Positions 1 through 8,307 of a DNA stretch of 38,703 bases are shown in pieces. A program made the position numbers and the translations under genes. This DNA comes from an uncultured Alphaproteobacteria bacterium (lineage in GTDB: Bacteria; Pseudomonadota; Alphaproteobacteria; UBA7887), in NCBI GenBank assembly GCA_913044255.1, contig CAJWOI010000001.1, positions 1 through 38,703 on the forward strand, read 5' to 3'. Within the stretch, counting starts at the first letter, position 1. The number at the start of each line of letters is the position of its first letter. Below the pieces are notes generated by a model, which was given only the letters and a program-made list of their open reading frames with translations, had not been told where the DNA came from and made no database searches.

Positions 1-149
1 ATCATTCTATCGGATTTGAGTCTTACATCCCCCCGAGCGCAGGCATCGCCGTAGTGTAAGTGGGCTTCAGCGCACCAAATGCGGGCAAGAAACGTGCGTG
101 GAGAAATTTTCCTAAAACAGCTCCGGCGTGCAAAAAGCATCACCCTGTC

Positions 150-169
150 ACCGGTAAAACAGTACCGGT
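150..169 (-). other. small hairpin in the rpsO-pnp type intergenic region
   Basis: Two copies of ACCGGT (150-155 and 164-169) can pair across an 8-nt loop about 40 nt downstream of the rpsO stop codon. No clean T-run follows on the minus strand, so this is not a convincing intrinsic terminator. In many bacteria rpsO is followed by pnp with an RNA-processing hairpin between them, and the next minus-strand gene would lie beyond position 1. No gene is seen in 1-206. Confidence 0.3.
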
Positions 170-206
170 TTCTATCCCACACGGATATGCTTCTCACTGA
201 CTCGTT

Positions 207-476
207 TTATCGACGGAGATTGAGTCGCTCTATCAGTTTTTGGTATCGGTCTTCATCCTTGCTTTTCAAATAATCGAGCAAACGCCGACGTTTGCTTACC
301 ATCATTAACAACCCGCGACGGGAGTGAACATCCTTTTTATGTGCCTTGAAATGTTCGGTGAGGTTACCTATCCGCTCAGTCAACACGGCCACCTGTACTT
401 CCGGAGATCCTGTGTCATTCGACTTCTGCGCAAATTCCTCAATTAACTTAATTTTCCGCTCACCGGTAATCGACAT
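207..476 (-). CDS. rpsO: 30S ribosomal protein S15
   Basis: An 89-residue protein, the standard S15 length, with the family N-terminus MSITGERK, the TGSPEVQVAVLTERI helix and the basic segment around HSRRGLLMMVSKRRRLLDYL that contacts 16S rRNA. S15 is a primary binder of the small-subunit platform, contacting the three-way junction of helices 20, 21 and 22. The ATG at 476 is preceded by AAGGAG with a rather long 13-nt spacer. The gene is the last of the rimP-to-rpsO run and lies 35 bp after truB. A short inverted repeat overlaps the truB stop and may be part of an S15 autoregulatory leader. Identity is certain. Confidence 0.98.
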   Translation of the reverse strand: MSITGERKIKLIEEFAQKSNDTGSPEVQVAVLTERIGNLTEHFKAHKKDVHSRRGLLMMVSKRRRLLDYLKSKDEDRYQKLIERLNLRR

Positions 477-497
477 ATCTTGGCCTCAACTCCTTTT

Positions 498-519
498 CCG
501 CCCCAAATGGTTTAGGCGG
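498..519 (-). promoter_or_regulatory. inverted repeat in the rpsO leader
   Basis: On the minus strand CCGCC (519-515) can pair with GGCGG (502-498), enclosing a 12-nt loop that contains the end of the truB stop codon. The structure sits directly upstream of the AAGGAG ribosome-binding site of rpsO. S15 represses its own translation through leader RNA structures in several bacterial groups, so this is a reasonable candidate, but the stem is only 5 bp. Confidence 0.3.
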
Positions 520-1468
520 CATAATTAAATACCCGTGTGGGGCGGATTTGGCCCGCCCTGAAATCCACCAGCGCCACAGGGCGTGCTGCAAACACGGCAC
601 ACAACACCGCTGGCGCCTCAACGCGAACTCCATCATCGTGGACCGGCGCGCGCACCAAGGAAATGGCTTGGCCATTTCGCAATCGCGCCGCTTGTTCTGC
701 ACTAATCGGCAAATGCGGCACTCCCGCCAAACCTTCAATCAACGGCAGCAGCCGCTCGCTAAGCGCTGCACTATCGTCGAGCCCTTCCAATTGGGCAAGT
801 GAAATCGCTTTCTCTAGTGTAAATGGTCCAACTCTCGTACGCCGAAGTGAACTTACGTGGCCCTCGGTGCCAAGACTCATAGCAAGATCGCGAGCCAGCG
901 CACGTACATAGCCACCCTTACCACATTCCAGTTCGAACAGCGAGTGATTCTCATCCACCAAGTCGACGAGACCCAACCGCTTTATCAGGATTGGCCGCGG
1001 TGCTAGAGATACTTTCTCGTGGGCGCGTGCCAAATCGTAAGCACGCCGTCCTCCGACTTTTACGGCAGAATAAGTGGGCGGCTTTTGCATGATATCTCCG
1101 GTAAAAAGCGGCAATGCCGCCTGAATCTCCGCACCTGTCGGTCGCTCATCGCTACGGGCTATAATTTCCCCCTCCGAATCATCAGTATCCCGACGCTCCC
1201 CCCATCGGATAGTAAACTGGTAACTTTTGAGGCCTTCCATCACGAACGACACTGTCTTCGTCGCCTCACCAAGTGCGACAGGCAAAATACCCGTTGCCAA
1301 CGGATCAAGCGTGCCCCCATGTCCCGCTTTGTAAGCGCAAGTCAGATAGCGGACTCTTCCAACAACCTGAGTGGAGGTTAAGCCACTCGGCTTATCAATC
1401 GCTAGCCAGCCGTGCCAATGTATTTTAGGCCGCTGCTGATTATGTTTGTGTTTAACGCTTCCGCGCAT
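512..1468 (-). CDS. truB: tRNA pseudouridine(55) synthase
   Basis: TruB isomerises U55 in the T-loop of tRNAs to pseudouridine. The diagnostic motif GHGGTLDPLATGILP is present with the catalytic Asp at residue 55, preceded by the conserved WLAIDKPSGLTSTQVV segment; KPPTYSAVKVGGRRAY and GGYVRALARDL follow in the expected order. The length of 318 residues is typical for alphaproteobacteria. I chose the ATG at 1468; a GTG two codons earlier (1474) is also possible. Either start overlaps the end of rbfA by 17-23 bp, indicating translational coupling. It is co-transcribed with rbfA upstream and rpsO downstream. Confidence 0.96.
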   Translation of the reverse strand: MRGSVKHKHNQQRPKIHWHGWLAIDKPSGLTSTQVVGRVRYLTCAYKAGHGGTLDPLATGILPVALGEATKTVSFVMEGLKSYQFTIRWGERRDTDDSEGEIIARSDERPTGAEIQAALPLFTGDIMQKPPTYSAVKVGGRRAYDLARAHEKVSLAPRPILIKRLGLVDLVDENHSLFELECGKGGYVRALARDLAMSLGTEGHVSSLRRTRVGPFTLEKAISLAQLEGLDDSAALSERLLPLIEGLAGVPHLPISAEQAARLRNGQAISLVRAPVHDDGVRVEAPAVLCAVFAARPVALVDFRAGQIRPTRVFNYAA

Positions 1469-1889
1469 CCGCACTGTCCGATATTAAAACTCCTGTGGTA
1501 TCTTTTTTAACTCGGGGCCGTTGCAACAAATTTTCAATTCGACCCACCTTTTCAAATACTGGATCCTCAATAAACGAAAATCTCGGGGTATGCCGCACAC
1601 GCACCGTGCGCGAAACACGACGGCTAAGATGAGGTGCAGCTCGATTCAGGCCAGCCATGACGCGTTGCATATCTCCGCCACCAAGCAGAGACACGTATGC
1701 CGTAGCGGCGCGAAGATCTGTGCTCACTCGTACCTCTGAAACAGTAATGGAACATCCAGCCAGATCAGGATCTCGAAAATCACCTCGGAGTAAAATATCG
1801 CTAAGCGCATGACGCAGCAGTTCACCCAACCGAAGTTGGCGTTGCTGACGAGCGTTAGGTGGGGCATTAGAGTGTGACTGTTGGGCCAT
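1452..1889 (-). CDS. rbfA: ribosome-binding factor A
   Basis: RbfA is a small KH-like protein that binds immature 30S subunits and helps process the 5' end of 16S rRNA, important at low temperature. The 145-residue product shows the family pattern: RLGELLRHALSDILLRGD near the N-terminus, ITVSEVRVSTDLRAATAYVS in the first third, and RHTPRFSFIEDPVFEKVGRIENLL near the C-terminus, where the last segment is the usual P-x-L/F-x-F signature. It starts 16 bp after infB and overlaps truB. The N-terminal 15 residues are Gln/Asn-rich and probably disordered, as is usual. Confidence 0.95.
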   Translation of the reverse strand: MAQQSHSNAPPNARQQRQLRLGELLRHALSDILLRGDFRDPDLAGCSITVSEVRVSTDLRAATAYVSLLGGGDMQRVMAGLNRAAPHLSRRVSRTVRVRHTPRFSFIEDPVFEKVGRIENLLQRPRVKKDTTGVLISDSADARKR

Positions 1890-1905
1890 AGCAGAGTCGT
1901 GGGGC

Positions 1906-4479
1906 TCAAATATCCGTAATGGACCGCGCTATTTCCTTAGCTTCAAAAAGCTCTAACACGTCACCTTCTTTGAGATCCTGATACTTTTGGATTCCTATGC
2001 CACACTCGAGGCCCTCTTTGACTTCTCGCACATCGTCTTCGTGCCGTTTCAAAGTGGACATTTGTCCTTCATGTATCACCACATTGTCACGTAGCAGCCG
2101 CACTTTAGCACCACTTCGAACAATCCCCTCCGTTACTTCACAGCCAGCAATTTTACCTATCTTTGAAATGGAGAAGACCTGTTTGACACGCACGTACCCA
2201 AGTGTCTTCTCGATCACGTTGGGCGATAGCAGACCGGACATCAGCTTCCCTATATCGTCCAACAACTCATAAATGACCTTGTAATAGCGGATATCAACAC
2301 CATCACGACGAGCTAGCGCACGTGCCGGCGCATCAGCGCGGACATTAAACCCAACCGTGAGCGCCTTAGAAGCCGCAGCCAGCGAGATGTCAGATTCGTT
2401 TATACCGCCCACCCCAGACAACAAAACACGGGCTTTTACCTCATCTGTTCCAAGTTGGAAGAGACTGGCTAGAATTGCCTCCAAGGACCCATGGACATCT
2501 GCTTTAATCACTAAAGACACCTCATTGACTTCACCCTCAGCAATCTGGGTAAACATTTGTTCGACAGTTCCACGGCGCGCAGCTACCGCCTGTTGGTCTC
2601 TCATCACATTGCCCCGATACTCTGTTACTTCGCGCGCGCGGCTTTCATCGTTGACCACGACTACCTCATCGCCGGCACTGGGAGTATCGTTCAAACCCAG
2701 CACTTCAACGGGCTGTGATGGACCTGCCTCCTTTATAGAAGAGCCTCTGTCGTTTGCGAGAGCCCGTACACGACCCCACGCCCCACCAGCAACTAAAATA
2801 TCGCCAATATGGATTGTCCCTCTCTGTACCAACACTGTAGCGACCACTCCCCTACCTTTATCTAGCCGCGTCTCGATAACAACTCCCTCGCCCGGACGCT
2901 CTGGGTTGGCCCTAAGTTCGAGTAACTCTGCTTGAAGGTTTATGATGTCGATCAGCTTGTTGAGATTTGTGCCATCCTTGGCAGATACTTCAACCGAAAG
3001 GACATCTCCTCCTACACCTTCCAATATGACATTATGTTGAAGTAAATCGCGACGAACGCGCTCGGGATTGGCATCCGGTAGATCCACCTTATTGATTGCT
3101 ACTATCAACGGTACCTCAGCCGCCTGAGCATGTTGGATAGCCTCAGCTGTTTGAGGCATGACGCTGTCGTCGGCCGCTACAACTAGCACTATTATATCAG
3201 TAGTGTTAGCACCCCTCGCACGCATTTTGGTAAAAGCTTCATGTCCAGGCGTATCTATGAACGTGATTTTATCGCCTGCGTCGGTTTCTATTTGATAAGC
3301 GCCAATGTGCTGGGTAATACCGCCCGCTTCACTGCTTACAATATCCGAGTTGCGCAAAATATCCAGAAGCGAAGTCTTACCGTGATCAACGTGTCCCATC
3401 ACGGTGACGACCGGTGACCGAATCGCCAACTCTCCCGCAACGTCTTGCTCTCCCTTTAAGCCAATTTCTACATCCGCTTCACTTACCCGCTTCGGTTTGT
3501 GCCCAAATTCATCTACCACCAGTTCAGCGGTATCGCTCTCAATCACCTCGTTAACGGTGGCCATCACCCCCATTTTCGTTAGCACCTTCACCACGTCCCC
3601 GCCGCGCACCGCCATCCGGTTTGCGAGCTCCTGAACAGTGATCACCTCCGGAACCACCACTTCCCTTACAATTTTTTTAATTTCTATTGGCTTTGTATCA
3701 CCGTGAGCAGCGCGCTTCTCCCGTTCACGAGCACGACGCACCGAGGCCAGGCTGCGCTGACGTTCTTCTTCGCTAAGAGCTTGCACGACCGTCAGTTTTC
3801 CGGTTCGGCGCCTTTGCTGTGACCCACGACGACCAATTGAAAGACGGCGGCCATCGGACTTGCGCTTCGTACGACCAGCACGGTCCCCATCCTCATTTTT
3901 GGGGTCCTCATCACGTTTTCGCTGAGCTGGCTTTGCTGAACCAGCTGGTGATGGCGACGGGGTTTCAATTTCAGCCACAGCAAGGGGCTCCGTAGGCTGA
4001 GGCTTCTTTTCGTCTTGCACAGGAGGCTCATTTCCTGTTACCGCATCTTCGGGCTCGGGTTCCGCGTCACTTATCTCCTGTAACCCTTTCCTTAAATCTG
4101 CTTCAGCACCCTCAAGCTTACGAGCCTCATTTTCGGCCTTCAGCGCACCTTCAACTGCCCGAGCACGAGCAGCACGTTCTTTCTCAGTCAGTTCTCTGGC
4201 AACAACGAGACCTGCCTCAGGTTCAGTGGCCTTACCCTCGGGTTCACCCAGTTGGTCAATCTCGCGCTCAGCAACCTCGGTCATGTTCCCAGTTTGCGTA
4301 CGCTTAAATGTTCGCCTTCTTTTTTTTTCGACTTGAACGGTCTTGGTGCGGCCATGGGAAAAGCTTTGGCGAACCTGCCCGCTTTCCACCGTCTTTTTGA
4401 GTTCGAGTCGGCCGGGTCGCGTGAGCTCTAGCAGCTTACCATCCGAACTATTCGCGTCTTGCAGTTCTTTATCTGTCAT
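1906..4479 (-). CDS. infB: translation initiation factor IF-2
   Basis: This 857-residue GTPase delivers initiator fMet-tRNA to the 30S subunit. The N-terminal third is a long charged region (Lys/Arg/Glu/Pro-rich, about residues 1-270), starting with the alphaproteobacterial IF2-associated segment. An IF2_N fold follows around VQELANRMAVRGGDVVKVL. The G domain has GHVDHGKT (about residue 360), DTPGHEAF (about 411), NKVD (about 465) and SAKDG. Domain II, the second beta barrel and the C-terminal fMet-tRNA-binding domain, which ends near KEGLECGIGI, complete it. The ATG at 4479 overlaps the TGA of the preceding gene by 4 bp (ATGA). Confidence 0.98.
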   Translation of the reverse strand: MTDKELQDANSSDGKLLELTRPGRLELKKTVESGQVRQSFSHGRTKTVQVEKKRRRTFKRTQTGNMTEVAEREIDQLGEPEGKATEPEAGLVVARELTEKERAARARAVEGALKAENEARKLEGAEADLRKGLQEISDAEPEPEDAVTGNEPPVQDEKKPQPTEPLAVAEIETPSPSPAGSAKPAQRKRDEDPKNEDGDRAGRTKRKSDGRRLSIGRRGSQQRRRTGKLTVVQALSEEERQRSLASVRRAREREKRAAHGDTKPIEIKKIVREVVVPEVITVQELANRMAVRGGDVVKVLTKMGVMATVNEVIESDTAELVVDEFGHKPKRVSEADVEIGLKGEQDVAGELAIRSPVVTVMGHVDHGKTSLLDILRNSDIVSSEAGGITQHIGAYQIETDAGDKITFIDTPGHEAFTKMRARGANTTDIIVLVVAADDSVMPQTAEAIQHAQAAEVPLIVAINKVDLPDANPERVRRDLLQHNVILEGVGGDVLSVEVSAKDGTNLNKLIDIINLQAELLELRANPERPGEGVVIETRLDKGRGVVATVLVQRGTIHIGDILVAGGAWGRVRALANDRGSSIKEAGPSQPVEVLGLNDTPSAGDEVVVVNDESRAREVTEYRGNVMRDQQAVAARRGTVEQMFTQIAEGEVNEVSLVIKADVHGSLEAILASLFQLGTDEVKARVLLSGVGGINESDISLAAASKALTVGFNVRADAPARALARRDGVDIRYYKVIYELLDDIGKLMSGLLSPNVIEKTLGYVRVKQVFSISKIGKIAGCEVTEGIVRSGAKVRLLRDNVVIHEGQMSTLKRHEDDVREVKEGLECGIGIQKYQDLKEGDVLELFEAKEIARSITDI

Positions 4480-5129
4480 CGCGCCACTTTATTTATCTTG
4501 ATGGGAGTTGGCTGCACCCTCACTTTAGTGGTTGTGAAACCAACCAAACGTTCTGTCTCGACTAACAATCGCTCCGCAAATCCGGAGGTCCGTACGGCAG
4601 CGTACGCCCAATTAACACGCCCGAAAACTGGCGCCAACGCCAAAACATCAAAGAAATCTATTACCCCGACTGGTTGATCGCTATTAACGGCAACCCGACG
4701 CAATTTATCGCCATTAGTGCCCGACTCGGAAGCCAAGACCAGCAATCGCGCGCTCCCAGAGGCCAAGAGTTGCCGCACTTTCTCAAACCCTAACACTACG
4801 TGGCCGGCGCGCCGAGCGAGGCCAAATAGCCGATGACAACGACGTGCTAATAACGACGACACTAGCTCGGAGAGGTTTTCAGGAACCACAACGTCTAGCG
4901 CGTTTGCACGCCCAAGTGCGCGCTTCAAATGCCCTTTGTTTACACCCTGATCCAACACGACGCTCTCAGCAGCCACCCAAAACCCGTGCCCCGGTAGCTT
5001 ACCTTCAACATCCGGCACAAGTACACTGTCCGGCCCTATGACGAAGCGGACCAGGCTCTCTATGTCGCGGACCTCCCCAGTGACCAAACAGCGTCGCTCT
5101 ATCTTGGAAAAAGTTTCGCTGGCATCCAC
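4476..5129 (-). CDS. YlxR/DUF448 RNA-binding protein fused to an L7Ae-like domain
   Basis: The N-terminal half carries the YlxR (DUF448) motif ERRCLVTGEVRDIESLVRFV followed by PDVEGKLPGHGFWV. The C-terminal half resembles ribosomal protein L7Ae (RCHRLFGLARRAGHVVLGFEKV). This two-domain protein is standard between nusA and infB in alphaproteobacteria; YlxR proteins are nucleoid- or RNA-associated regulators whose exact role is unsettled. The reading frame is open back to 5264, overlapping nusA. I prefer the GTG at 5129, because it has an AGGCGG-like site 7 nt upstream, begins just before the conserved domain and leaves nusA intact (217 residues). The ATG at 5213 is the alternative. Family certain, start moderate. 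Confidence 0.88.
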   Translation of the reverse strand: MDASETFSKIERRCLVTGEVRDIESLVRFVIGPDSVLVPDVEGKLPGHGFWVAAESVVLDQGVNKGHLKRALGRANALDVVVPENLSELVSSLLARRCHRLFGLARRAGHVVLGFEKVRQLLASGSARLLVLASESGTNGDKLRRVAVNSDQPVGVIDFFDVLALAPVFGRVNWAYAAVRTSGFAERLLVETERLVGFTTTKVRVQPTPIKINKVAR

Positions 5130-5187
5130 ATGAGCACCGCCTATAGCTCGTGACGTATGAGTCGCAAACAAAATTCTACTGCCTCCA

Positions 5188-6906
5188 TCACTCAACCGTG
5201 TCGTTGGCGCCATCGGCATCACCAGCCTCCGGCTCCGACGGGTCGGAGTTAACATCATCTCCACCGATCACGGAAACCGCAATGGATTTATCACTTTCTG
5301 TTAAATTTTCACGCACTTCGTCGACAGAAGCCGTGCCGGCTGTATTGTTAGCATCGATTTGTCCAACATCTCTTTCCTCAGGACTATTATCAAACCAATG
5401 CGCCCGCGCCGACATAATTATCGCGTTTGCATCGTCGGTCGATAACTCGTTTTCACCGACAATTTCACGAAGCTCATCGCTCGCGAGATCAGCCAGATCA
5501 TCTAAAGACTTGATCCCCTTTTGCCCCAACATAACCATGTTTGAGGGGGATAATCCCTCTATCCCTGCGACGTCATCGTGTACACCTAATTCGCGTCTCT
5601 CCGCGGTCAGTTTTTCGTCTCGCTCAACCAAGTAGGTCTGAGCTCTCTGCCGCAACTCGCCCGCGAGCGTCTCGTCAAAGCCCTCTATCGACCCAAGTTC
5701 CTCGACGGGGACAAATGCTACTGCTTCGAGATTCGCAAACCCCTCTGTTACCAACAAATGTGCGATTACATCATCCACGTTAAGATGGTCAATAAATGCT
5801 TGGGAGGCCGTTCGAAATTCTTCCACTCTCCGCTCGGATTCCTGCCCCTCTGTCATGATGTCAATTTCCCAACCTGTAAGGTTGGAAGCCAGCCTCACAT
5901 TTTGGCCCCGCCGGCCAATAGCCAGGCTGAGTTGGTCATCCGGAACAACAACCTCTATGCGTCGCTGGTCCTCGTCAAGGACGACCTTGGTAACTTCGGC
6001 CGGCGCTAAAGCATTGACTATGAACGTAGCTGGATCTGGGTTCCACTGAATGATGTCGATTTTTTCTCCCTGCAGCTCATTCACTACAGCTTGAACCCTA
6101 CTGCCGCGCATTCCTACGCAAGCCCCGACTGGGTCTATGCTCGAGTCGTTAGACAAAACCGCAATCTTAGCCCGACTTCCTGGATCTCGCGCCAAGGCTT
6201 TGATTTCAATAATACCGTCGTATATTTCAGGCACTTCCTGACGAAATAATTTAGCCATTAACTCAGCTCGAGTTCGCGATAGGAAGATCTGTGCTCCCCG
6301 AGTCTCCTCCCGTACTTCGTAAATAAGTGCTCGGACCCGGTCCCCATTACGAAAATTTTCACGCGGCAACGATTCATCACGTCTCAACACCGCTTCACCT
6401 CGTCCAAGGTCTACAATCACGTTCCCATACTCGGTGCGTTTCACGAGCCCATTGACTATCTCGCCATTTCGATCCTTGTACTCCTCATATTGGCGCGCAC
6501 GTTCCGCCTCACGTACTCGTTGGACAATGACTTGTTTTGCTGCCTGAGCCGCGACGCGGCCAAGATCAATGGGCGGCAGTGGTTCCCGTAGTTCGCCACC
6601 CACCTCAAGGTTTGGATCCATGGCGTGAGCAGCTTCCAGTCCAAGTTGGGTGGCATCGTTTTCCACTTCTTCAACAACATGGCGGACCCGGTTTAACCTA
6701 ATTTCACCCGTGGACCGGTCGATTTCTGCAAGAATTTCCAATTCTTGACCATATTTGCGTCTGCTTGCTGTTTGAATCGCTTGTTCCATAGCTTGGACTA
6801 CAATTTCCCGGTCGATGGTCTTATCACGAGCAACAGCGTCGGCTACTTGCAACAGCTCCGGCCTCGCTAGTCCCCGGGTGCCTTCATCCAGAATACCTTC
6901 ACTCAT
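5188..6906 (-). CDS. nusA: transcription termination/antitermination factor NusA
   Basis: NusA binds RNA polymerase and nascent RNA and controls pausing, termination and rRNA antitermination. The 572-residue product has the RNAP-binding N-domain (about 1-130), an S1 domain (GLVKRTEYGNVIVDLGRGEAVL), two KH domains (GACVGMRGSRVQAVVNEL and LSLAIGRRGQNVRLASNLTG), and two C-terminal acidic repeat regions typical of proteobacterial NusA (EGFANLEAVAFVPVEELGSI and GLSPSNMVMLGQKGIKSLDDLADL). The last 70 residues are strongly acidic. The start codon overlaps the rimP stop by one base (TAATG). Confidence 0.98.
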   Translation of the reverse strand: MSEGILDEGTRGLARPELLQVADAVARDKTIDREIVVQAMEQAIQTASRRKYGQELEILAEIDRSTGEIRLNRVRHVVEEVENDATQLGLEAAHAMDPNLEVGGELREPLPPIDLGRVAAQAAKQVIVQRVREAERARQYEEYKDRNGEIVNGLVKRTEYGNVIVDLGRGEAVLRRDESLPRENFRNGDRVRALIYEVREETRGAQIFLSRTRAELMAKLFRQEVPEIYDGIIEIKALARDPGSRAKIAVLSNDSSIDPVGACVGMRGSRVQAVVNELQGEKIDIIQWNPDPATFIVNALAPAEVTKVVLDEDQRRIEVVVPDDQLSLAIGRRGQNVRLASNLTGWEIDIMTEGQESERRVEEFRTASQAFIDHLNVDDVIAHLLVTEGFANLEAVAFVPVEELGSIEGFDETLAGELRQRAQTYLVERDEKLTAERRELGVHDDVAGIEGLSPSNMVMLGQKGIKSLDDLADLASDELREIVGENELSTDDANAIIMSARAHWFDNSPEERDVGQIDANNTAGTASVDEVRENLTESDKSIAVSVIGGDDVNSDPSEPEAGDADGANDTVE

Positions 6907-7400
6907 TATCCATCTCGCTTTCGCGCAACACGTAAAAGATCTTCAGTCAATATCAGTTTCGCATTAATAATTTCAGCAAACGGAATCTGGAGAACGCCCA
7001 CGGCATCAACAAGATCGACGCTGACCGCACTGTTGGTAGTTCCCACCAAACGGCCGCGAAACTTCTGTCGGCCATGAAGAAGTGTTTTGGTCTCCACTTG
7101 CGCCTCAGAGCCAGCGTAGCGCTTAAAATCCTCCGGTTTAACCAAAGGCCGATCTAAGCCGGGCGAACTGATCTCCAAATCGTACGCTCCACCTATTGGA
7201 TCTTCGACCTCTAGGATCGGCGACACTGCGCCACTGATATTGGCACAATCATCGACCGTCATTGCCGCGCCATCAGACCGCTCTGCCATCACTTGTAATG
7301 TTTGCCGTCGTGATCCCGACAGCCGCACGCGCACCAAGCTGTAGCCCTCAGCCCTCAGGGTCGGGCTGATAATATCTTCCACCGCCTTAACCTGGTCCAT
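6906..7400 (-). CDS. rimP: ribosome maturation factor RimP
   Basis: RimP assists 30S assembly. Its family features are present: VKAVEDIISPTLRAEGYSLVRVRL at the N-terminus, DDCANISGAVSPILEVEDPI, and YDLEISSPGLDRPL, where the SPGxDRPL signature is diagnostic. A TTG-initiated frame extends to 7451, but that extension falls inside an intrinsic-terminator-like hairpin (7433-7460). The ATG at 7400 gives the normal 164 residues and a true N-terminus, so I use it. It is the first gene of the rimP-nusA-infB operon and is probably controlled by the leader hairpin. Confidence 0.94.
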   Translation of the reverse strand: MDQVKAVEDIISPTLRAEGYSLVRVRLSGSRRQTLQVMAERSDGAAMTVDDCANISGAVSPILEVEDPIGGAYDLEISSPGLDRPLVKPEDFKRYAGSEAQVETKTLLHGRQKFRGRLVGTTNSAVSVDLVDAVGVLQIPFAEIINAKLILTEDLLRVARKRDG

Positions 7401-7432
7401 CGGCTCGCCACGCCCGCCACAGCGCCCGCCTA

Positions 7433-7460
7433 AAATAAAAACGTGGGCCAACAGCCCACA
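7433..7460 (-). terminator. intrinsic terminator or attenuator in the rimP leader
   Basis: On the minus strand GTGGGC (7459-7454) and GCCCAC (7448-7443) form a perfect 6-bp GC-rich stem with a 5-nt loop, followed after two bases by TTTT-A-TTTT-like sequence. It lies about 85 nt past the trmB stop and 33 nt before the rimP ATG, downstream of a good promoter (7511-7538). Hence it can act on rimP leader transcripts rather than only ending trmB transcription. Confidence 0.7.
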
Positions 7461-7510
7461 GCCACACTACCATTGAGCCTCAACCAACAGGCTTCACTAT
7501 CTTGGTGAGC

Positions 7511-7538
7511 TTTATAACACTTTCGTAGCCACCTTCAA
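7511..7538 (-). promoter_or_regulatory. sigma-70 promoter of the rimP-nusA-infB operon
   Basis: On the minus strand TTGAAG (7538-7533) is followed by a 16-nt spacer and TATAAA (7516-7511). TGT directly before the -10 makes it an extended -10 promoter. It begins five bases after the trmB stop codon. Predicted transcription starts near 7504, giving a leader of about 104 nt before rimP. Confidence 0.6.
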
Positions 7539-7542
7539 GCAT

Positions 7543-8265
7543 TTAGGGAAGTTGGGAACAATTTTCCAGACGATGTTGCGTTCGTTGGCGCCGCTGAAAT
7601 TGCAGGTAGATACATGTCCGACCCGCGGTTAGTGCTTTCTGTTCATAACGAGTGACTATTCCATCCGAAGGACGAGCTCGCCAATCCCTTGGTCCACGCG
7701 CGCTCCAATCAAATGCCTGGTGTTCCAACAAGAAACGCAACACCCAGCGCCCGTACTCGTCGTGATCAGTCGAGAAATGAAATGTGGCATCGTCACACAT
7801 GGTACGCGCCAGAGAATTTAAAAATCCCTTGTTTACCAACCGCCTCTTATGATGTCGCTTCTTCGGCCACGGGTCAGGGAATAAAGCAAATACTTTGCCT
7901 AAGCACACCCCTGGTAATGCAGTTATTAGCCGATTTGCGTCTCCCGGAAAAATTCGAATATTTGAGAGACCCTCGGCCTCTATCTGAGATAACAATTTAC
8001 CCACCCCCTCAAAAAAAGGGTCGCAGCCTATAAACCCAATGTTTGGATTGGCCCGTGCTTGAGCCACCAAATGTTCGCCACCACCAAAACCGATCTCCAA
8101 CCAGACGTTTCGGGGAGCCGCATCAAACAATTCAGATAGCTTTAATGGGGTCGGTGTCCCGCCATCACCTGCACCTATCGCCAATGCCAATTTCGGCAAT
8201 AAAGACTTAACCAAGGCCAAACGATTAGGACGCATTGCTCGTCCACGATTTCTTCCATGGGGCAT
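7543..8265 (-). CDS. trmB: tRNA (guanine-N7)-methyltransferase
   Basis: TrmB makes m7G46 in the variable loop of tRNAs using S-adenosylmethionine. The 240-residue product has the SAM-binding motif WLEIGFGGGEHL, an acidic cofactor-binding strand (IGFIGCDPFF) and the highly diagnostic FPDPWPKKRHHKRRL segment. The basic N-terminus HGRNRGRAMRP matches the family's YGRRKGRPLRP pattern, which supports the ATG at 8265 over the internal one at 8235. It lies 42 bp downstream of metK, the gene that makes its methyl donor, and is the last gene before the rimP promoter. Confidence 0.96.
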   Translation of the reverse strand: MPHGRNRGRAMRPNRLALVKSLLPKLALAIGAGDGGTPTPLKLSELFDAAPRNVWLEIGFGGGEHLVAQARANPNIGFIGCDPFFEGVGKLLSQIEAEGLSNIRIFPGDANRLITALPGVCLGKVFALFPDPWPKKRHHKRRLVNKGFLNSLARTMCDDATFHFSTDHDEYGRWVLRFLLEHQAFDWSARGPRDWRARPSDGIVTRYEQKALTAGRTCIYLQFQRRQRTQHRLENCSQLP

Positions 8266-8307
8266 GGCAGCAATAGACTTAGAGTGGCAAACCTAAAAGA
8301 TCGTCCA

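Noticed and set aside
2357..2935. 192-codon plus frame opposite infB
   Set aside because: Ser/Thr-rich antisense of a well-conserved IF-2 region, without a plausible ribosome-binding site or domain.
5150..5635. 161-codon plus frame opposite the end of nusA
   Set aside because: Ser-rich antisense frame over the acidic NusA tail; explained by reading acidic codons in reverse.
7401..7451. N-terminal extension of RimP starting at TTG (7451)
   Set aside because: The extension is encoded by the terminator hairpin and its U-tract, uses a TTG start and adds residues not seen in the family. The ATG at 7400 fits the family length.
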